The notes below the pieces were generated by a model. The model was not told the DNA's origin. It saw only the letters and a program-made list of their open reading frames with translations, and did no database searches. A stretch of DNA of 64,000 bases from Lytechinus variegatus (taxonomy: Eukaryota > Echinodermata > Echinoidea > Temnopleuroida > Toxopneustidae), in assembly GCF_018143015.1 (NCBI RefSeq), contig NC_054758.1, forward strand, positions 9,346,501-9,410,500, given 5' to 3'. The translations under genes were made by a program, and so were the position numbers. This document shows positions 1 through 12,304 of this stretch, in pieces; position 1 is the stretch's first letter; each line of letters starts with the position of its first letter.

Positions 1-1081
1 TAAGACGGGGCCCAAAAACAAATTGTATCAGACGATGGACCTACATGTATATGTACATTGGACTAGTACATGTAAGTCCATGATCACGCAAAGCGCACTA
101 ATAAGTGCTGTGATCATCACGTCTCAACAAAAACGCTGCAGAACTTTTTCACACACCTGAATGGGGCTTGAGAGACCGGAGCAGTGTGAGTTGCTACAGA
201 CAACAACAAATTTGATGAGGTTGCTCTTTTTCATTATTCAACTTAAAATTACAAAAAAAGTGTAGAAGATAGACTTGAACTTTATCTCTCTCTCTCTCTC
301 TGCACGTCTGTCACTCTCTTTCTCAACAACATTTATGTACATAAATGTATACATGTATCTCTGTGATCTTCTTGTTCTTTTCTATTATAAAAGGAGTCTC
401 ACAAAAAAGGAACAATAGTTTTAAATACACACACTGTATTCAAGCATTAATGGACTTGTTAGCTTACAAATGACTTGATTGCAGTTTCATACATGTACTT
501 TCAAAACAATCAACCAACCGCATCATTTTCAAAAGCCTTGTTCATCACCCATGGCCATTGAAACGTGTGAACGTGACATTGACTTTATAATATTGCAAAA
601 TACTACATGTACTGAAAAAGAGTATTATATTCATGTAAACACTGTGCACAAATTTGCATGCTACATTTTCATGTAGATTGCAGATATATAAGGCCCAAAC
701 ACAATACTAAAAAGGGTGTTTATGACTGTTTTTTTTACAAGCACATGGCATTAGCTACATGTACATGTAGGTGAACAAAAATGAACTAGGCAAGCTTTTT
801 CATACAGTGCTGTAACTGACACTACTGTTGAACATGTACAGGTGTACAGTGTAGGTATTAAAGTTGTGGTATCCAAATGATACATGTGCATACACCTACA
901 TGCTACATGTGCACGTACACATGTTTACACCTGTGCATACATGTACATGTAGTTTCATATTAATAAAGCAAGTCAATTTCCTACAAATCATGGTTAATAA
1001 AGTTTCATTTATACATGTAAAATGTAGGCCTGTCTACATGTACATGTACATTGTACATGTAGGTCTACAGTGTACATGTAG

Positions 1082-1360
1082 TTTCATCACCATCATCATA
1101 ATCATCATTATCATCACCATCGTAATCATCACCATCATCATCACCATCGTCATCATCATCACCATCATTAACATCACCATCACCATCATCATCATCATCA
1201 CCACCATCATCATCACCATCGATCACCATCATCACCATCACACACCATCATCATTACATCATCATCACCATCATCATCATCATCATTACATCATCATCAT
1301 CATAATCATCATCATCACCATCGCCATCACCACCATCATCATCACCAATATCAGCAGAAT
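1082..1360. repeat. (ATC)n trinucleotide tract
   Basis: About 280 bases of imperfect CAT/ATC repeats interrupted by single substitutions. The long His/Ile-rich frames across it on both strands are by-products of the repeat and are not genes. Confidence 0.95.
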
Positions 1361-1944
1361 CAGTACCATCATCGCTCACTATATTTTAACGTACATTTTA
1401 TCGAACCCTACATGTACTATCTCTATGTGCACATACATGTACATGTATGGGACCTAAACTCAAGCCTACTTTGTACAGTATACATGTACATGTATAATAA
1501 AGTGATCTTGCAAAATCTTTGGAACGTGCATGCCTGTTTTAGGGTTCGTTTCTAGAGCCAGACACACAACATATGGGTACACTCAGCTCTGTTATGGGTG
1601 TCCACTGTACACAACTTCACATCTGCGGCTTTCTCCATAAGTGTGTGACCTATTAGAGCAATGTATTTCACAAAGGTCAAGGGCATTCCAAATTAAAATG
1701 TAATGAACTTTACCTGGCACAAATTAATAACATTAATGGAGGAAAAAAACAATTGAGAAATAACAGCTGCGAGAATGCAAACCTGCATCCCAAACAGGGC
1801 ATGCTACAGTATGCCTGACATTTAAATTTGATCATCAATTATGTGTACTGGTACATACGGTAACGTCATGTGTATGAAATATATTTCCACTCTGGGTCTG
1901 GGTAAAAAAAAATCATTTTAATCAGAGGGGTACGGTTTCGGATC

Positions 1945-2092
1945 AAGGTCATGGCGCGTTATCCTTCGGCAAGAGATTAAAGCCACATTGTGCTGCACTC
2001 AACCCAGGTGAGGTGTATGAGTACCCATGGACCTACAGGATTATTAATATTATTCCTTGAATTCTCTGAGCACTGGAAGACAGCTTGAGCTT
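1945..2092 (+). mobile_element. SINE family A fragment (tRNA-derived)
   Basis: Contains the body words of a SINE seen better at 10470-10740 and 54135-54405: CATGGCGCGTTATCCTTC, GCACTCAACCCAGGTGAGG and a final TTCCTTGAA block. The tRNA-like head is missing, so this is a 5'-truncated or decayed copy. Confidence 0.65.
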
Positions 2093-3050
2093 TTATAAGC
2101 TGCCACAGTGCACCATTGATGCTACAGGTATCTGTATAAACACGTACAATGCATGTACAATGCCTATCATAGTATCAATCAAAAGACGGTCACATTTACT
2201 GACAAAAACTTGAACTAAAGCACAAGGGCGAAGTAATAGAATGTAACGTATTTGAAAACAATTCCTAAGGTAGAAAGCATCGAGTGAACACACCCAATTC
2301 ACTGACATCACAGGTTTCACAACCTTTAATACATAGACAAGGTGAACAGAGGAGACAGGTGACCAACAACATCTACAGAGTGAGTTATCACTATATGGAG
2401 GCTGGTATTGATGAGACACAAGGCCAAGATATGTTTGCCCCTCAGTCTTTTTTTTTCCATCTTGAATTCCGCATGTACATGTAAATGTAATGTAATGTAC
2501 AAGAGCTTGGAATACATGCAATATACATGTACTGCAATTGCATTGTGCACATTCATGCATGCAGATTTCAATAGAGCCTCAAATCAATTCGAGGAGATTC
2601 CAGAAAAAGGGAAACATTCTTGAACAAAGCATCATGAGTGCATAAATGTGCAGACATTTCCCTCTATGGAACCCTGATTCCATGACTTGAATTATTTACA
2701 TCTGACTTTTTAGTACCTACATGTACATCAAACATTATTAATCAATCCAACACAAATTTTTGCACTACAGTGTATTTAGGTTTGGATTGAACTGATATAT
2801 TGTCACCAATACTCACCATGGATTATGATTCTCAAATAGTTTGTGAAATGTTTAACCTCAGCCATTACAAATACAATACATTTTCTCAGCACCAACTATC
2901 AACTTTGCAGAAATACCATGTATGTTTTTTCAACTTTTCAAGTCTTTTTTATATGTGTACAATAGCCTACATTGTACTACAATGTAGGCTACATGTACAT
3001 GTACCAGTATGTACATGTAGTATGTACATGAACATGTAGATCTACTGTAC

Positions 3051-3130
3051 ATTGGTATTGTGGCATGCACCTGTAATCCAAGCCGCATTGGGCAAGTTTA
3101 TTGATGCAAAGGATTATAAAGTTTCAAGCC
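3051..3130 (+). mobile_element. 7SL-like SINE fragment
   Basis: Shares ATTGGTATT and, after a few bases, CACCTGTAATCCAAGC with a longer copy at 45331-45500. The CTGTAATCCAAGC wording resembles the 5' Alu domain of 7SL RNA. It is short and diverged. Confidence 0.45.
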
Positions 3131-4037
3131 CTTTTTCTTCCATTGAGTGCAGTCCTCTTTTATACAGAGTATACTCATACTTGAAACAAAAATTTAAAAA
3201 AATCAAATTTAAAGAAAAATAATAATAATAAAGATTGCAGAATTTTGAAAAAAAACATTAAAAAATTGAAAAAATATAATGTATGAATATTTAAATTATT
3301 TGATTTGTGCATCACATATATACAATACGAAAGCAGCTGTTTTTACATATCGAATGGTAAAAAATCAATGAAATTCAATTCATTTTCTCATCACTTCTTC
3401 ACCAACATTTTTAAATATATTTTCCCTGGACTTCCCCTTTAATTGATACTCTATACAGGGGTCACACAGAAACAGTTTTGAAAGTGAGGCCCTGAGGGCT
3501 GATCATGCAAAATCAGAATCTGATGGCCATTTTTATATTTTTGTACATGGTTTGGGAAAAAGGTGGGGTGCTGTGCCCCCCCCCCCCCCCCCGAACTCTG
3601 TGGCACCCAGCTTTGCAAATTACACTTGGTCTTGATTGTACATGTAATGTAACCACATGTAACTGTACAAAAGAAAGGACAATCATCCAAAATTAAATTG
3701 AAATATAACTTTACATGTAGCATAAAAAAATATCACATCTAGATCTATCTGTCTAAGGAAAACTATTAGATCTACATGTACTGTACATCAACAAATATTT
3801 AAGCCTACCTCATTCTCACATGTACACACAACATATTCTGGCATAACCTTATTTTTCATTCACTGCCTGGACTGGTCCTTGAAATTTGAGTCATCACTTC
3901 AAAAGCAATCAACAAGACAGTGTTAATAAACTAGCCTGAAGTATGACGTCATTTAATTAAGAGGGTCTACACTTAACAACACACAATAAAAAGATCTTGG
4001 CATGGTCTTTGTACTTAATTAATTCGCATTAATTTAC

Positions 4038-4832
4038 CTGTGGACGTTGTATCAACGCCGGTAAAGAAGTCCGCCGGGTTTTATGGCTGTGACTCGCAAC
4101 GGAGCTCTGCGATGAGGTGCGCCTACGCCGCAGGACTGGAATTTTGCCGTCGTTGGTGAACTGTGCCACGATCGAACTGTGTCGGAAGAGGTGTGCTTCT
4201 GTGTACTTCGACAAAACACACCCTACAATTCCACAGAAATAGGCGAGATACGGCCTCATCCACATGGGGAGTCCATGGAGGGTTGAGCCACTTAAAAACC
4301 TCATGAAACTCAAAAAGCTGATAACTAGCGCACTTTGTGGGGTTGAAAGTGTGGATGTCATGCTGACCAACGAGGCGGAGGCGAGAACACTCGCCACCAG
4401 CCAGGGGCTGAACAAGTTCGAAGCCCCGAAGCAGATTTGGCCGAAAATTTCCCCGACATAGCAGGCCATGAAGAAAACGTAGACATTGTTTCCAGTCCAA
4501 GATTTCCGTAGATAAATAGCAAGCCAATAAAATGCACAGATAACACTGAACATTGGGGCAAAAAGTCCACATAAAACATGCAATGCAGTTATGAAAGAAT
4601 CTTGTAAAATGTACAGAAGAAGAGCGATCCCCGCAACTCCAGCTGCTAAAGCCGACCGGCTTTCCGCCCCGATATTTCTCAAGTTTTTAAGCCCGAACCA
4701 GGCCACATATGGGTTGTAATTCCTTCTCTCCATTTGTGATGCTGTGCCAGTTATATATCCGTTATAATCCGAGTTGTCAAGATTAAAATATCCTTTATTT
4801 AGGCCATATCGGGTCGACTGACGGTCGTCCAT
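4038..4832 (-). CDS. PDE3: cGMP-inhibited 3',5'-cyclic phosphodiesterase 3 (PDE3), first coding exon
   Basis: This exon encodes the first 265 residues of a PDE3-type enzyme, which hydrolyses cAMP and cGMP; the catalytic domain is in later exons outside the window. It covers the N-terminal membrane-association region (NHR1). Hydrophobic segments lie at about residues 61-110, 115-160 and 165-210. Then come RPYLAYFCGIVG (193-204), IPVLRRRRTSS (231-241) and RRTSLPAL (253-260). Vertebrate PDE3A and PDE3B have the same order: WRPYLAYLAGVLG, IPV plus a basic run and serines, then RRTSLP or RRPSLP, a known PKA/Akt site. The ATG at 4832 has A at -3 and G at +4; an upstream in-frame TTG is not needed. 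The exon ends CAG|GTAAAT, and the frame hits a stop just after the donor, as expected of an intron. Vertebrate PDE3A also packs this region into exon 1. Confidence 0.9.
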
Positions 4833-5035
4833 CGTCTTCAAGCTTCACCTTGCCATACCGGTATTTCTGATCTAACGCGAGATATTGCACAGGCGCCGTG
4901 CAATGCTATGAGTGCTGCACAAACACATGGATATAGAATGCGAATCGCACGCCTCGGCCTCGCGCCCGTTCGCTGAATACGGGTACAGTCACGAAAACTG
5001 CGTGGACAACATTGTCCAGAATATGGATGGATCAA
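4833..5035 (-). promoter_or_regulatory. Probable PDE3 5' UTR and promoter-proximal region
   Basis: The 200 bases upstream of the PDE3 ATG are richer in G, C and CpG than the surrounding AT-rich DNA. They include a short palindrome (ATTGCAC...GTGCAAT near 4885-4905). No TATA box is obvious. The role is inferred from position and composition; the transcription start cannot be placed. Confidence 0.4.
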
Positions 5036-6594
5036 TACTCAAGCTTTCGGGACATCAAAGGAATTTGGGCATTTTCATTTTACACCTGTTGTGTTGATTT
5101 GTTTTTGTTGTTGTTTTTTTTGGGGGAGGGAGTTGGTCGGATACATAGCATAGGAAAGGTAATCGCTTTCTGATCCCTCTCTTTTCAGAGGAGGGGTAAA
5201 ACGGGATGAACGGATTACCGTACAAGATTAGTGAGAGACCAAGTATAACGGTCCAGATAACAAATTAACGGTACATGATCATGAACTTGTCTTGAGCTTC
5301 AACATAGTTTTGTCCACCAATTATACTGTTAGCATCCTTTTTGAAGAATGTCCGACTTCCAGAACCACTATCAGTATCGATTTTCCTAATCTGCCACAAT
5401 CCCTGTGAAGTTAGTGGAGGATCTAGCTGTTTGCTACGAGGTATTTGGTTTGACCCAGGTTGCGACGTACTGAACCCCCTCCCTAGATAGACTAATTTTC
5501 TACTTGTGCGACTCTCATTAACTGGGTAGGGGCGTTGGAGTTTGATCACATGCACACTCCCAGTTTTATCCGGGAGCCCGAGTTGGGGTTTAACCCCCCC
5601 CCCCCCACGGATCCACCACTGAAAAATATCGTTGTAAGTAATTGGTTTGCTGTTTTGAGAGTGGGAGTTGTGCTGCCCCACCCCCTCCCGAGGGAAAAAA
5701 TCAATGAAATGATTGGGATAAAATTGCAGGTTGGCATATCATTAACTGTCGTCGAAATTCCCTTCATATCAGAATAATTCAATATTCTACCTATTCATTA
5801 CAAACTAAATAAATCGTTATTACTACATTGTTAATTTGTTACTTTTGTTCATCTTATTTGAATGTAATCCTTTATATGTTTTCATTTGAAATCAATCAAA
5901 TAAACTTGAAACTTTATCCATGTTTTATGAGATATCTTTGTCTTTAGTTAGGAATAGAGTACCCCTCAAAAAAAAAAGCTTTTAGCGGCTGATCGGGGGA
6001 AATGTGGATGAAAATATTTATCCACTCCAACCCCCATTGGCGAAAGCTGAATCCGTGTCTGTTGCATATCAGCTACACATGAGCTATAATGTCATGAATA
6101 AGTGGTTAAAAGAGCGAATTTTACCCCCTTTTTCCCGTATTTGTTCCCAAAAAGGAACTTTCATGTAAATGGTTATATATAGAGCATATAAGGTTCGAAA
6201 GTGGATGTTAAATGTAATTTAAAACCTTTAACGAAAAATTTAAAATTATTCCAAATACGAGACCAGAATCCCTCTAAGAACTCTTTTATCTTCATTTAAT
6301 TTATCATTTCCATTCTTTTTTTCAATAATTTTGTTAGTTCCATCAGTTTGTAATACAGACCTATAGGAAGTTATTTCAGCAAAATGTTTTTTTTGTCGGA
6401 ATATCAATTCAACGTATCAAGCATTAATTGCAATGTCCCGAATTTAGAGAGTTGACAAAATAATGATTATCCCGAAAGGCTTTTGTTAAAAACTTTGAGT
6501 TTGGCTTCTTCAAAATATTGCGCGGGTTTACATAGTCATTTCCTAGCTGTTTGCTAAAACTCAATCAAAATGTAAGCGCTTCCAAAGGACTGGG

Positions 6595-6765
6595 ATATTA
6601 CCCCGGCTTTAGCTTGGTATAGGCATAATTATTCACAGCACATGCACGCGCATTTCAAGGAATAAGGTTCTTCCAGAAGTTCCAGGTAGGGCCTACCCAT
6701 TTACATCACCTGTGTTGAGTGCAGCATAATGTGGATAATGTTTTGCTGAAGGAAACTGTGACTCT
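6595..6765 (-). mobile_element. SINE family A fragment
   Basis: In plus orientation it reads ACCCCGGCTTTAGC, then TACCCATTTACATCACCTG, GTTGAGTGCAGCA and GCTGAAGGAAAC. These are the reverse complement of SINE A body words. The tRNA-like head is absent. Confidence 0.65.
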
Positions 6766-7984
6766 GGCTGGGACGTTTAGGTTTATAAAACCCGCTTATT
6801 TTGTGATTTCATTTTTATGTGAAAATGCGCGTTTTGGTGAACCTTTAGAAAATATAATTTTCCAACCTTTGTACTGTAAGAAGAAGATGAGAGAAATTAG
6901 AAAGAACATGTACATTTACATGAATATAAAAATGCCCAAGTCCATAGGAGGTCATTTTAGAAAAAAAATGATATTTTGGGGCAATTTTTATATTTGTCCG
7001 AAAAACATCAGGAGAGATCATGAAATGAATTTAAGTGTACATATTTTATGTACATTAATGTTCACTTTACCCGTGGGCGGGGCCTTTTGTCTGGTGGACT
7101 TGGGTCGTTTTTAGAATCATTTGGACTATGGTCATGCTTGTAACGTCCATTATGTCCATGATAGACTTCTGTAGTAAAAGTGACGAAAGAGGGCGCTGTG
7201 ATATGAATGTAAGCCCAAATCTTGGACTTCGACTTTTCTTACACTCATACCAGATTCTCATTTCTGAGATGGTTACAGATTTATTATTTATACACAAGAT
7301 GAGTCATTTTTAACTCGATTTCGCCAAAATATGGACTTGGTCCGTTTTATATTCAGATAACAAATTAGGAAAAAGAAAAAAAAAACGAAAGGTGGGAAAA
7401 GAGACGACGACGATATCCAAAGGGAAATCCAATTAGATATAATTTTGTGTGCAAAGTAACAACCCCCCCCAAAAAAAAAAAAAAAAAATACAAACAAGAT
7501 ATTGGAATTTCGCAAGAAAACCTTACAAGCAATATCGAAAAGTAAAAAATGCTAGAAAAATAACTTAAATTCTCAAATTGGAAATTCGGTGTGACAAAAT
7601 GATTTAGGAGCTGTGCTCTTATTTCATGTTATTGATCATTATTTGGCTGCTTTCTATATTGTACATTTCCTCTTACGTGCATATTACTATTCATACAAAT
7701 GACATACACTGACATAATAATCTGGAAAAATGATCCATACCATTTCATCACGATTTTTCGAAAAGCATGGACCTCGGAGGGGTGGGGGTAGTACCAACAA
7801 ATAATCCATTGGGGTGCTGCTTGTTGTGACCCCCTCCCCCCTGTGCTTTTCAAATATCTCGGGAACAAAAATTGATATCTATTGTCATGAAAACTTTTGT
7901 AGGTTCGTTTTTGGATTTTTCAATTTTACATCAGCACCCCCATTAAAAGAAATCATCCCCAATGCCCTATTGAAAAGGCTCCCC

Positions 7985-8062
7985 ATGGAGGTGCCGTGGC
8001 CGAGTGGTCTAATTGGCTATACATGAAAAAGTCCGAGGTTCGATTCCCGGCCGCGGCAGCTA
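7985..8062 (+). mobile_element. tRNA-like SINE head or tRNA pseudogene
   Basis: An A-box-like TGGCCGAGTGG and a B-box-like GGTTCGATTCC are spaced as in a tRNA, and GGTGCCG can nearly pair with CGGCAGC at the far end. The anticodon arm between them does not fold into a normal five-pair stem, so a working tRNA gene is unlikely. Its wording differs from SINE families A and B. Confidence 0.5.
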
Positions 8063-8384
8063 TGCACGTGAGCATGACATCTAATCTACAATGCTCTTTT
8101 ATCCTGCTTTTAAATTAATGGAAATGCTATATGCATTATTGGTAACTTGGTGTGCGCTTTTTTTTTTTTAATTAGTCTTTATGGAGGAGATTCTGCAGGA
8201 GCTGTGAATATTTTCATGCGTAACATGAATTCTGCGTATTCAATTTCGAATTGATTGATTGATTACAATTTATGATTTTAAAATACTAAAAAAATCAGGA
8301 TTTATTATTTTTTTCCGATTTTGGTCGGGATATTAAGCAATCTGCCTTTAGATGTGATTTGGTACTTTGTTTTTGGCTCGTATA

Positions 8385-9639
8385 CAGTGGCGTAGCTACG
8401 GGGGGGGGGCCTGGGAGCACGTGCCCCCCCCCAGAAAAAAAATTGGCAGAGCAAAAAGGCAGAAAGAAGAAAAGAAAAAAGGAGAAGAAGAAGAAAGACA
8501 GAAGAAAAAAAAGAAGAGAAAAATAAGAGGAGGAAGACGAGTGAATGAAATAATGTGAGGGGAAGACTTGCAAAAAAAATCTTTTATGTTACTATATAAA
8601 ATTTTTGCTTGCGCTTCGGCCAGAATTGCCTGTTCGATGATATTCATATCTTGCTCAATAGGCTGATATGGAGCAAGTTTTGAAGTCAATATACAAAACA
8701 TATTTTAGCTCGGATATCGAGCTTTCACTATTTTTTTTTATTTACACATTTAAGTGCTCTGTAAAATGTCCGTTTTATGGTCTACATATCAGCATTTTCA
8801 TATTGTCTAAGTGTATTCCATAATGTTCCATTAAACATATGAATTCAGAATGCCCAGATTCTAGGTCTAAATCTAAAACATGCGCGATAGCCTGCATGTT
8901 GTTTATTCAAAATGTATTTTAATTATCAAGTTTGACATCAGAATATCAATATTGTCTGCTTACGCTTCACGATCGCATTATTAATGATACCCAATTAACG
9001 GTTACACTTCGTATTAATGATTTACAAAATATGAATAGAGTGTCCTGCTTTTAGGTCTAAAATCTCAATTTTCTTCCTCTCGCGCTCGCATCAATTGTTT
9101 AGTTACATACCTATCCGATTTATTAATACAAAAATTGCTTATAATGACCATATTTTAAGAAAGTCGGAATGTCAAAAAAAAATTGCTCGCGCTTCGTGCT
9201 CGCATTATTGGAATATATACCGTCTTCGTGGGTAACTGTAAGCAGTCCATAACAGGTCCCTTTTAGATAATGCTAGAACAGTTAATACAAATTTCTGCTC
9301 GTGCTTGCCGTTCGCAGTAACCATCTAGAGTAAGTTACAACATTGCCCAGAATATTACATTTTCGGGACAAAGTACATGAAAGTAAAAAAAAAAAAAAAA
9401 TCGCTCGCGCTTCGCGCTCGCACTTTTTTGATAAGACTTAGGAGATTATTTCATGTTTATGTTGTTTTATAAGAATAAAACTAAGAAGTGACTGATCAGG
9501 GAAAATATAGGTCAAGATGATTTCGGGCCCCGTCCCCTATTGGCGAAAGTCGGATCCGCCCTTGTGACACATACACACAAATCGGAAAAAATGGCCGGTG
9601 CCCCCCCCCCCCAGGAAAAAAATCCTAGCTACGCCACTG
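8385..9639. mobile_element. Non-autonomous hAT-type DNA transposon
   Basis: The element has terminal inverted repeats CAGTGGCGTAGCTA at both ends and is flanked by a perfect 8-bp duplication, CTCGTATA, at 8377-8384 and 9640-9647. An 8-bp duplication with CAG ends fits the hAT superfamily. It is 1255 bp long with no transposase. Long G or C runs lie just inside each end. The interior carries about six diverged copies of a GCTCGCGCTTCGCGCTCGC-type word at spacings of roughly 100-180 bp, and a polypurine stretch near 8455-8560. Confidence 0.88.
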
Positions 9640-9647
9640 CTCGTATA

Positions 9648-10469
9648 GGGCAAGTTATGTCATTAAGTCACGAACTTTACAATCTGTATTTCCTTAATTG
9701 TTATTGTTTTGTTATTTTCACATAATGTGTAGGTTAAAGAATAGAACAAAGTCATGATTCACCATTAAAAGTAATGCCTGATCCATATTTTCAATAAAAA
9801 TAACCTCTCTGGACTGACCGTTTTCTATTCTCAAAGTTGTCATCTTGTGCTTGACTATTATTTGCTTTGAACTATTACGATATTTTTTAATAAAGAGGCT
9901 ATACAATTTCCTTTTTTTTTCTTCTTTTTTTTTATTTAGGCCTATATATTTTTTACATCAGCCGCCTCCATTCCCAAACTGTTGTATGATGATCTTGATC
10001 ATTATTTTACTTATAATTTTAAATGCTTTATATCAAGATATATTGTAATCTTTTGAAAAGGAAATAATCAAAATGAATTGAAATGAAATTGAAATTAAAC
10101 GAAACGAAGCGAAAAGAAACAAGACGAAACTAAACGAAATGAAACGAAATGAAATGAAACTGCTGTTCTTCATTGCGTAAACCACGTGTATCTGGATTTT
10201 ACTGTAAGTGATTAACCCAAAGTCATCGTAAGATGGCGCTAGACCTATTATATCGACATACTCTCACGTCGAGCTGAATGAAATTTTAACTCCAAAAACG
10301 GTAGGTGAATCTCGGTAAAGTTGACGAAAAAATATGATTATTTATCAATCATTGATGAACGTTTCCCAGGTTTTAAACAAACTCGCTGAGCACTGCACAC
10401 TTTTCAAATTTTACACAAAACATCATTTTGCGTGACTAATAGATCTGGGTAATCTACCCTGACAAAAAA
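9648..10469. other. Gene-free stretch with a LINE-like 3' tail
   Basis: No gene is seen. At 10060-10165 there is a run of GAAAT/GAAAC/GAAACGAA-type repeats that resembles the GAAAT tail of the LINE ending at 14392, so the sequence to its left may be an old LINE 3' end. That link rests on the tail alone. Confidence 0.4.
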
Positions 10470-10740
10470 AATGAACAAATAGTCTTCGGACTTTGAAACA
10501 GAGGGTCGTGGGTTCGAATCCCAGCCATGGCGTAATTTCCTTCAGCAAGAAACTGATCCACAATGTGCTGCACTCAACCCAAGTGAGGTAAATGGGTACC
10601 GGTAGGAAGTAATTCCTTAAAAAGCTGTGTGCCCTATGAACGCCTAGCTTAGCCGGGTAATATAGGAGCGCCTTGAGCACCTAACAGGGTGGATATGTGC
10701 GCAATATATTATGCCCTATATTATTATTATTATTATTATA
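10470..10740 (+). mobile_element. SINE family A, nearly full length
   Basis: It carries a B-box-like GGGTTCGAATCCC, the body words CATGGCGTAATTTCC, TGCACTCAACCC and ACCGGTAGGAAG, the 3' block GGAGCGCCTTGAGCACC, and a TTATTATTATT tail. The A-box side is eroded. It is a tRNA-derived SINE with the same body as the copies at 53245-53437 and 54135-54405. Confidence 0.8.
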
Positions 10741-11491
10741 ACAAAAAATAATTATTATTACAAAATATTAGCAAAGGTTTGGTGAAAATCCATCAAAGTT
10801 TTTTTTAACTATGACAAGAGTTTTGCAAATGTTTACTTTGAGGGGGGAGTTCACTGACGAAAACTTTGCTGTAAAATTGCACCCCCCCAAAAAAAATAAA
10901 ATAAAATAAAATAAAAGGGCTGAAGGTTTCAGGGAAATCCACAGGAGATTTAAAATATTGTGAGAACACTGTAGGCTACCAATATTTTTGTTATTTATTA
11001 TACTCGTTTATGATTACCTTTCGTTTTCTGTGCTTCAGTTGGAAATCGGAAACGTTTCCCCTGACTCCCGTAACTTGCAGTCCTTGATCATACACAGACT
11101 CACTTGTAAATCCCCGACAATTCTTATGAATTTGAAAATATCTCTAATAAACAGAAACGTGTCTCGGGAATAAAAAAATGAATTTACCGTTCCCCTGTGT
11201 AGGCCTATGTTTTTAACGCATTTTTAATGGACAAGTCCTCCCTCAACAAAAAAATGATATAAATAAAAGGAAAAATCCGACAAGCATAACGCTGAAGATT
11301 TCCTGAAAAAATCGCATGTAAAATTAGCAAGTTATGACATTTTTAAATTTCGCATTGTTTCACAAAACAGTTATAATTATGCACATGCTGGTCGGAATGC
11401 AAATGAACAGACTGATGACGTCATCCACTCACTATTTCTTTTGTATTTTGTTGTATGAACTACGAAAAATTCAGATTTTCTCCTCAATGTC

Positions 11492-12073
11492 ATGAGAAAT
11501 GACATTGATCATAATACGTTTCTAAATGAATTACAACAACTGCTTTCTAATCCTTTGCTTCAAAATAAACATTGCTTTTTGATGGGCGATTTTAATGTTG
11601 ACCTCTTAAAATGCAGAGAGGATAATTTCTCTCAAGATTTTCTAAACACTTTATTATCATTTTCATTTATTCCGTTGATTACCAGACCCACTAGATTTTC
11701 TTCTCATTCAGGAACTTTAATTGGCAATATTTTTTCAAACGTTGAGAGAGAAATTGATTCTGGTGTCATTCTGTCTGACATCTCTGACCATTTTCTTATT
11801 TTCGCTAGGATACCATCTCTCTTTGATAACAACTCGTACTCTTCTCATGTAAAAATGGTTAGGAAAATTACCCCTGAAAAGATTGCCAAACTCAAGGATA
11901 AGCTAAGTTCACTCAAATGGAACGAAGTATTAGTTACAAACGATGTTAACGAATCATATGATAATTTCATGACTATCCTTCTCGATTCTTTTAATGAATG
12001 TATCCCTCTTGTAAAATATAAACCAAACAACAAACGGACACCACGAAACCCTGGGTTAGTAAATCACTTTTAA
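11492..12073 (+). pseudogene. LINE endonuclease C-terminal part
   Basis: Shows the endonuclease block MGDFNVDLL and the later SDISDHFLIFARI, which holds the SDH-type catalytic motif. The N-terminal catalytic residues of the domain are absent because of 5' truncation. The frame shifts near 12045: past that point the expected KPWVSKSLLRSIN wording is found in another frame. Confidence 0.8.
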
Positions 12074-12304
12074 GATCTATCAATAGAAAAAATAACCTTT
12101 ACTACAAGTATCGTGCAAACCCGTCAGATGCTGCTCGTGAAAAATACGTCAAATATAAAAACACCTTGACAACTCTTTTGAGATCTGAAAAAAAAGAAAT
12201 TTTATTGTTCTAAATTTGCAGCGAGTTCAAATAATATAAAAGATACATGGAAAGTAATCAATGATGTCTTAAATAAGAAAAAAGATCGCAATACTATAAA
12301 ACAT

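Larger units (their letters stand above)
1..4037 (-). other. Upstream part of PDE3 intron 1, no exon seen
   Basis: This stretch follows the splice donor of the PDE3 exon on the minus strand, so it should be intron 1. I found no acceptor followed by an open, PDE3-like exon on either strand. It holds dispersed TACATG-type repeats, an (ATC)n tract, a SINE fragment near 2 kb, a 7SL-like SINE fragment near 3.05 kb and a long C run near 3580. The open frames here are short and have no recognisable domain. Confidence 0.55.
5036..8376. other. Intergenic spacer, no gene seen
   Basis: No coding region is supported. Around 5413-5625 lies a short inverted pair, left AGTGGAGGATCTAG and right GGATCCACCACTG with a long C run, which looks like the ends of a small hAT-type element. 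At 5975-6060 is a fragment that matches the interior of the hAT element at 8385-9639 (ATTGGCGAAAG... words). The frame on the minus strand at 5265-5681 covers this repeat and has no domain. Confidence 0.5.

Noticed and set aside
864-1457. 197-residue His/Ile-rich frame
   Set aside because: Spans the ATC repeat and ACATGT repeats; composition is explained by the repeats.
4833-4841. PDE3 start at the TTG at 4841
   Set aside because: The ATG three codons later has a good context and is the normal initiation codon in animals.
5265-5681. 138-residue minus-strand frame
   Set aside because: It overlaps a hAT-type repeat end with a long C run and shows no domain or splice context.
7985-8062. A functional tRNA gene
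   Set aside because: Both promoter boxes are present but the anticodon arm does not fold, and a SINE head is likelier.
8295-8701. Ser/Phe-rich minus-strand frames and Lys/Glu-rich plus-strand frame
   Set aside because: Products of the polypurine and G/C runs at the left end of the hAT element.
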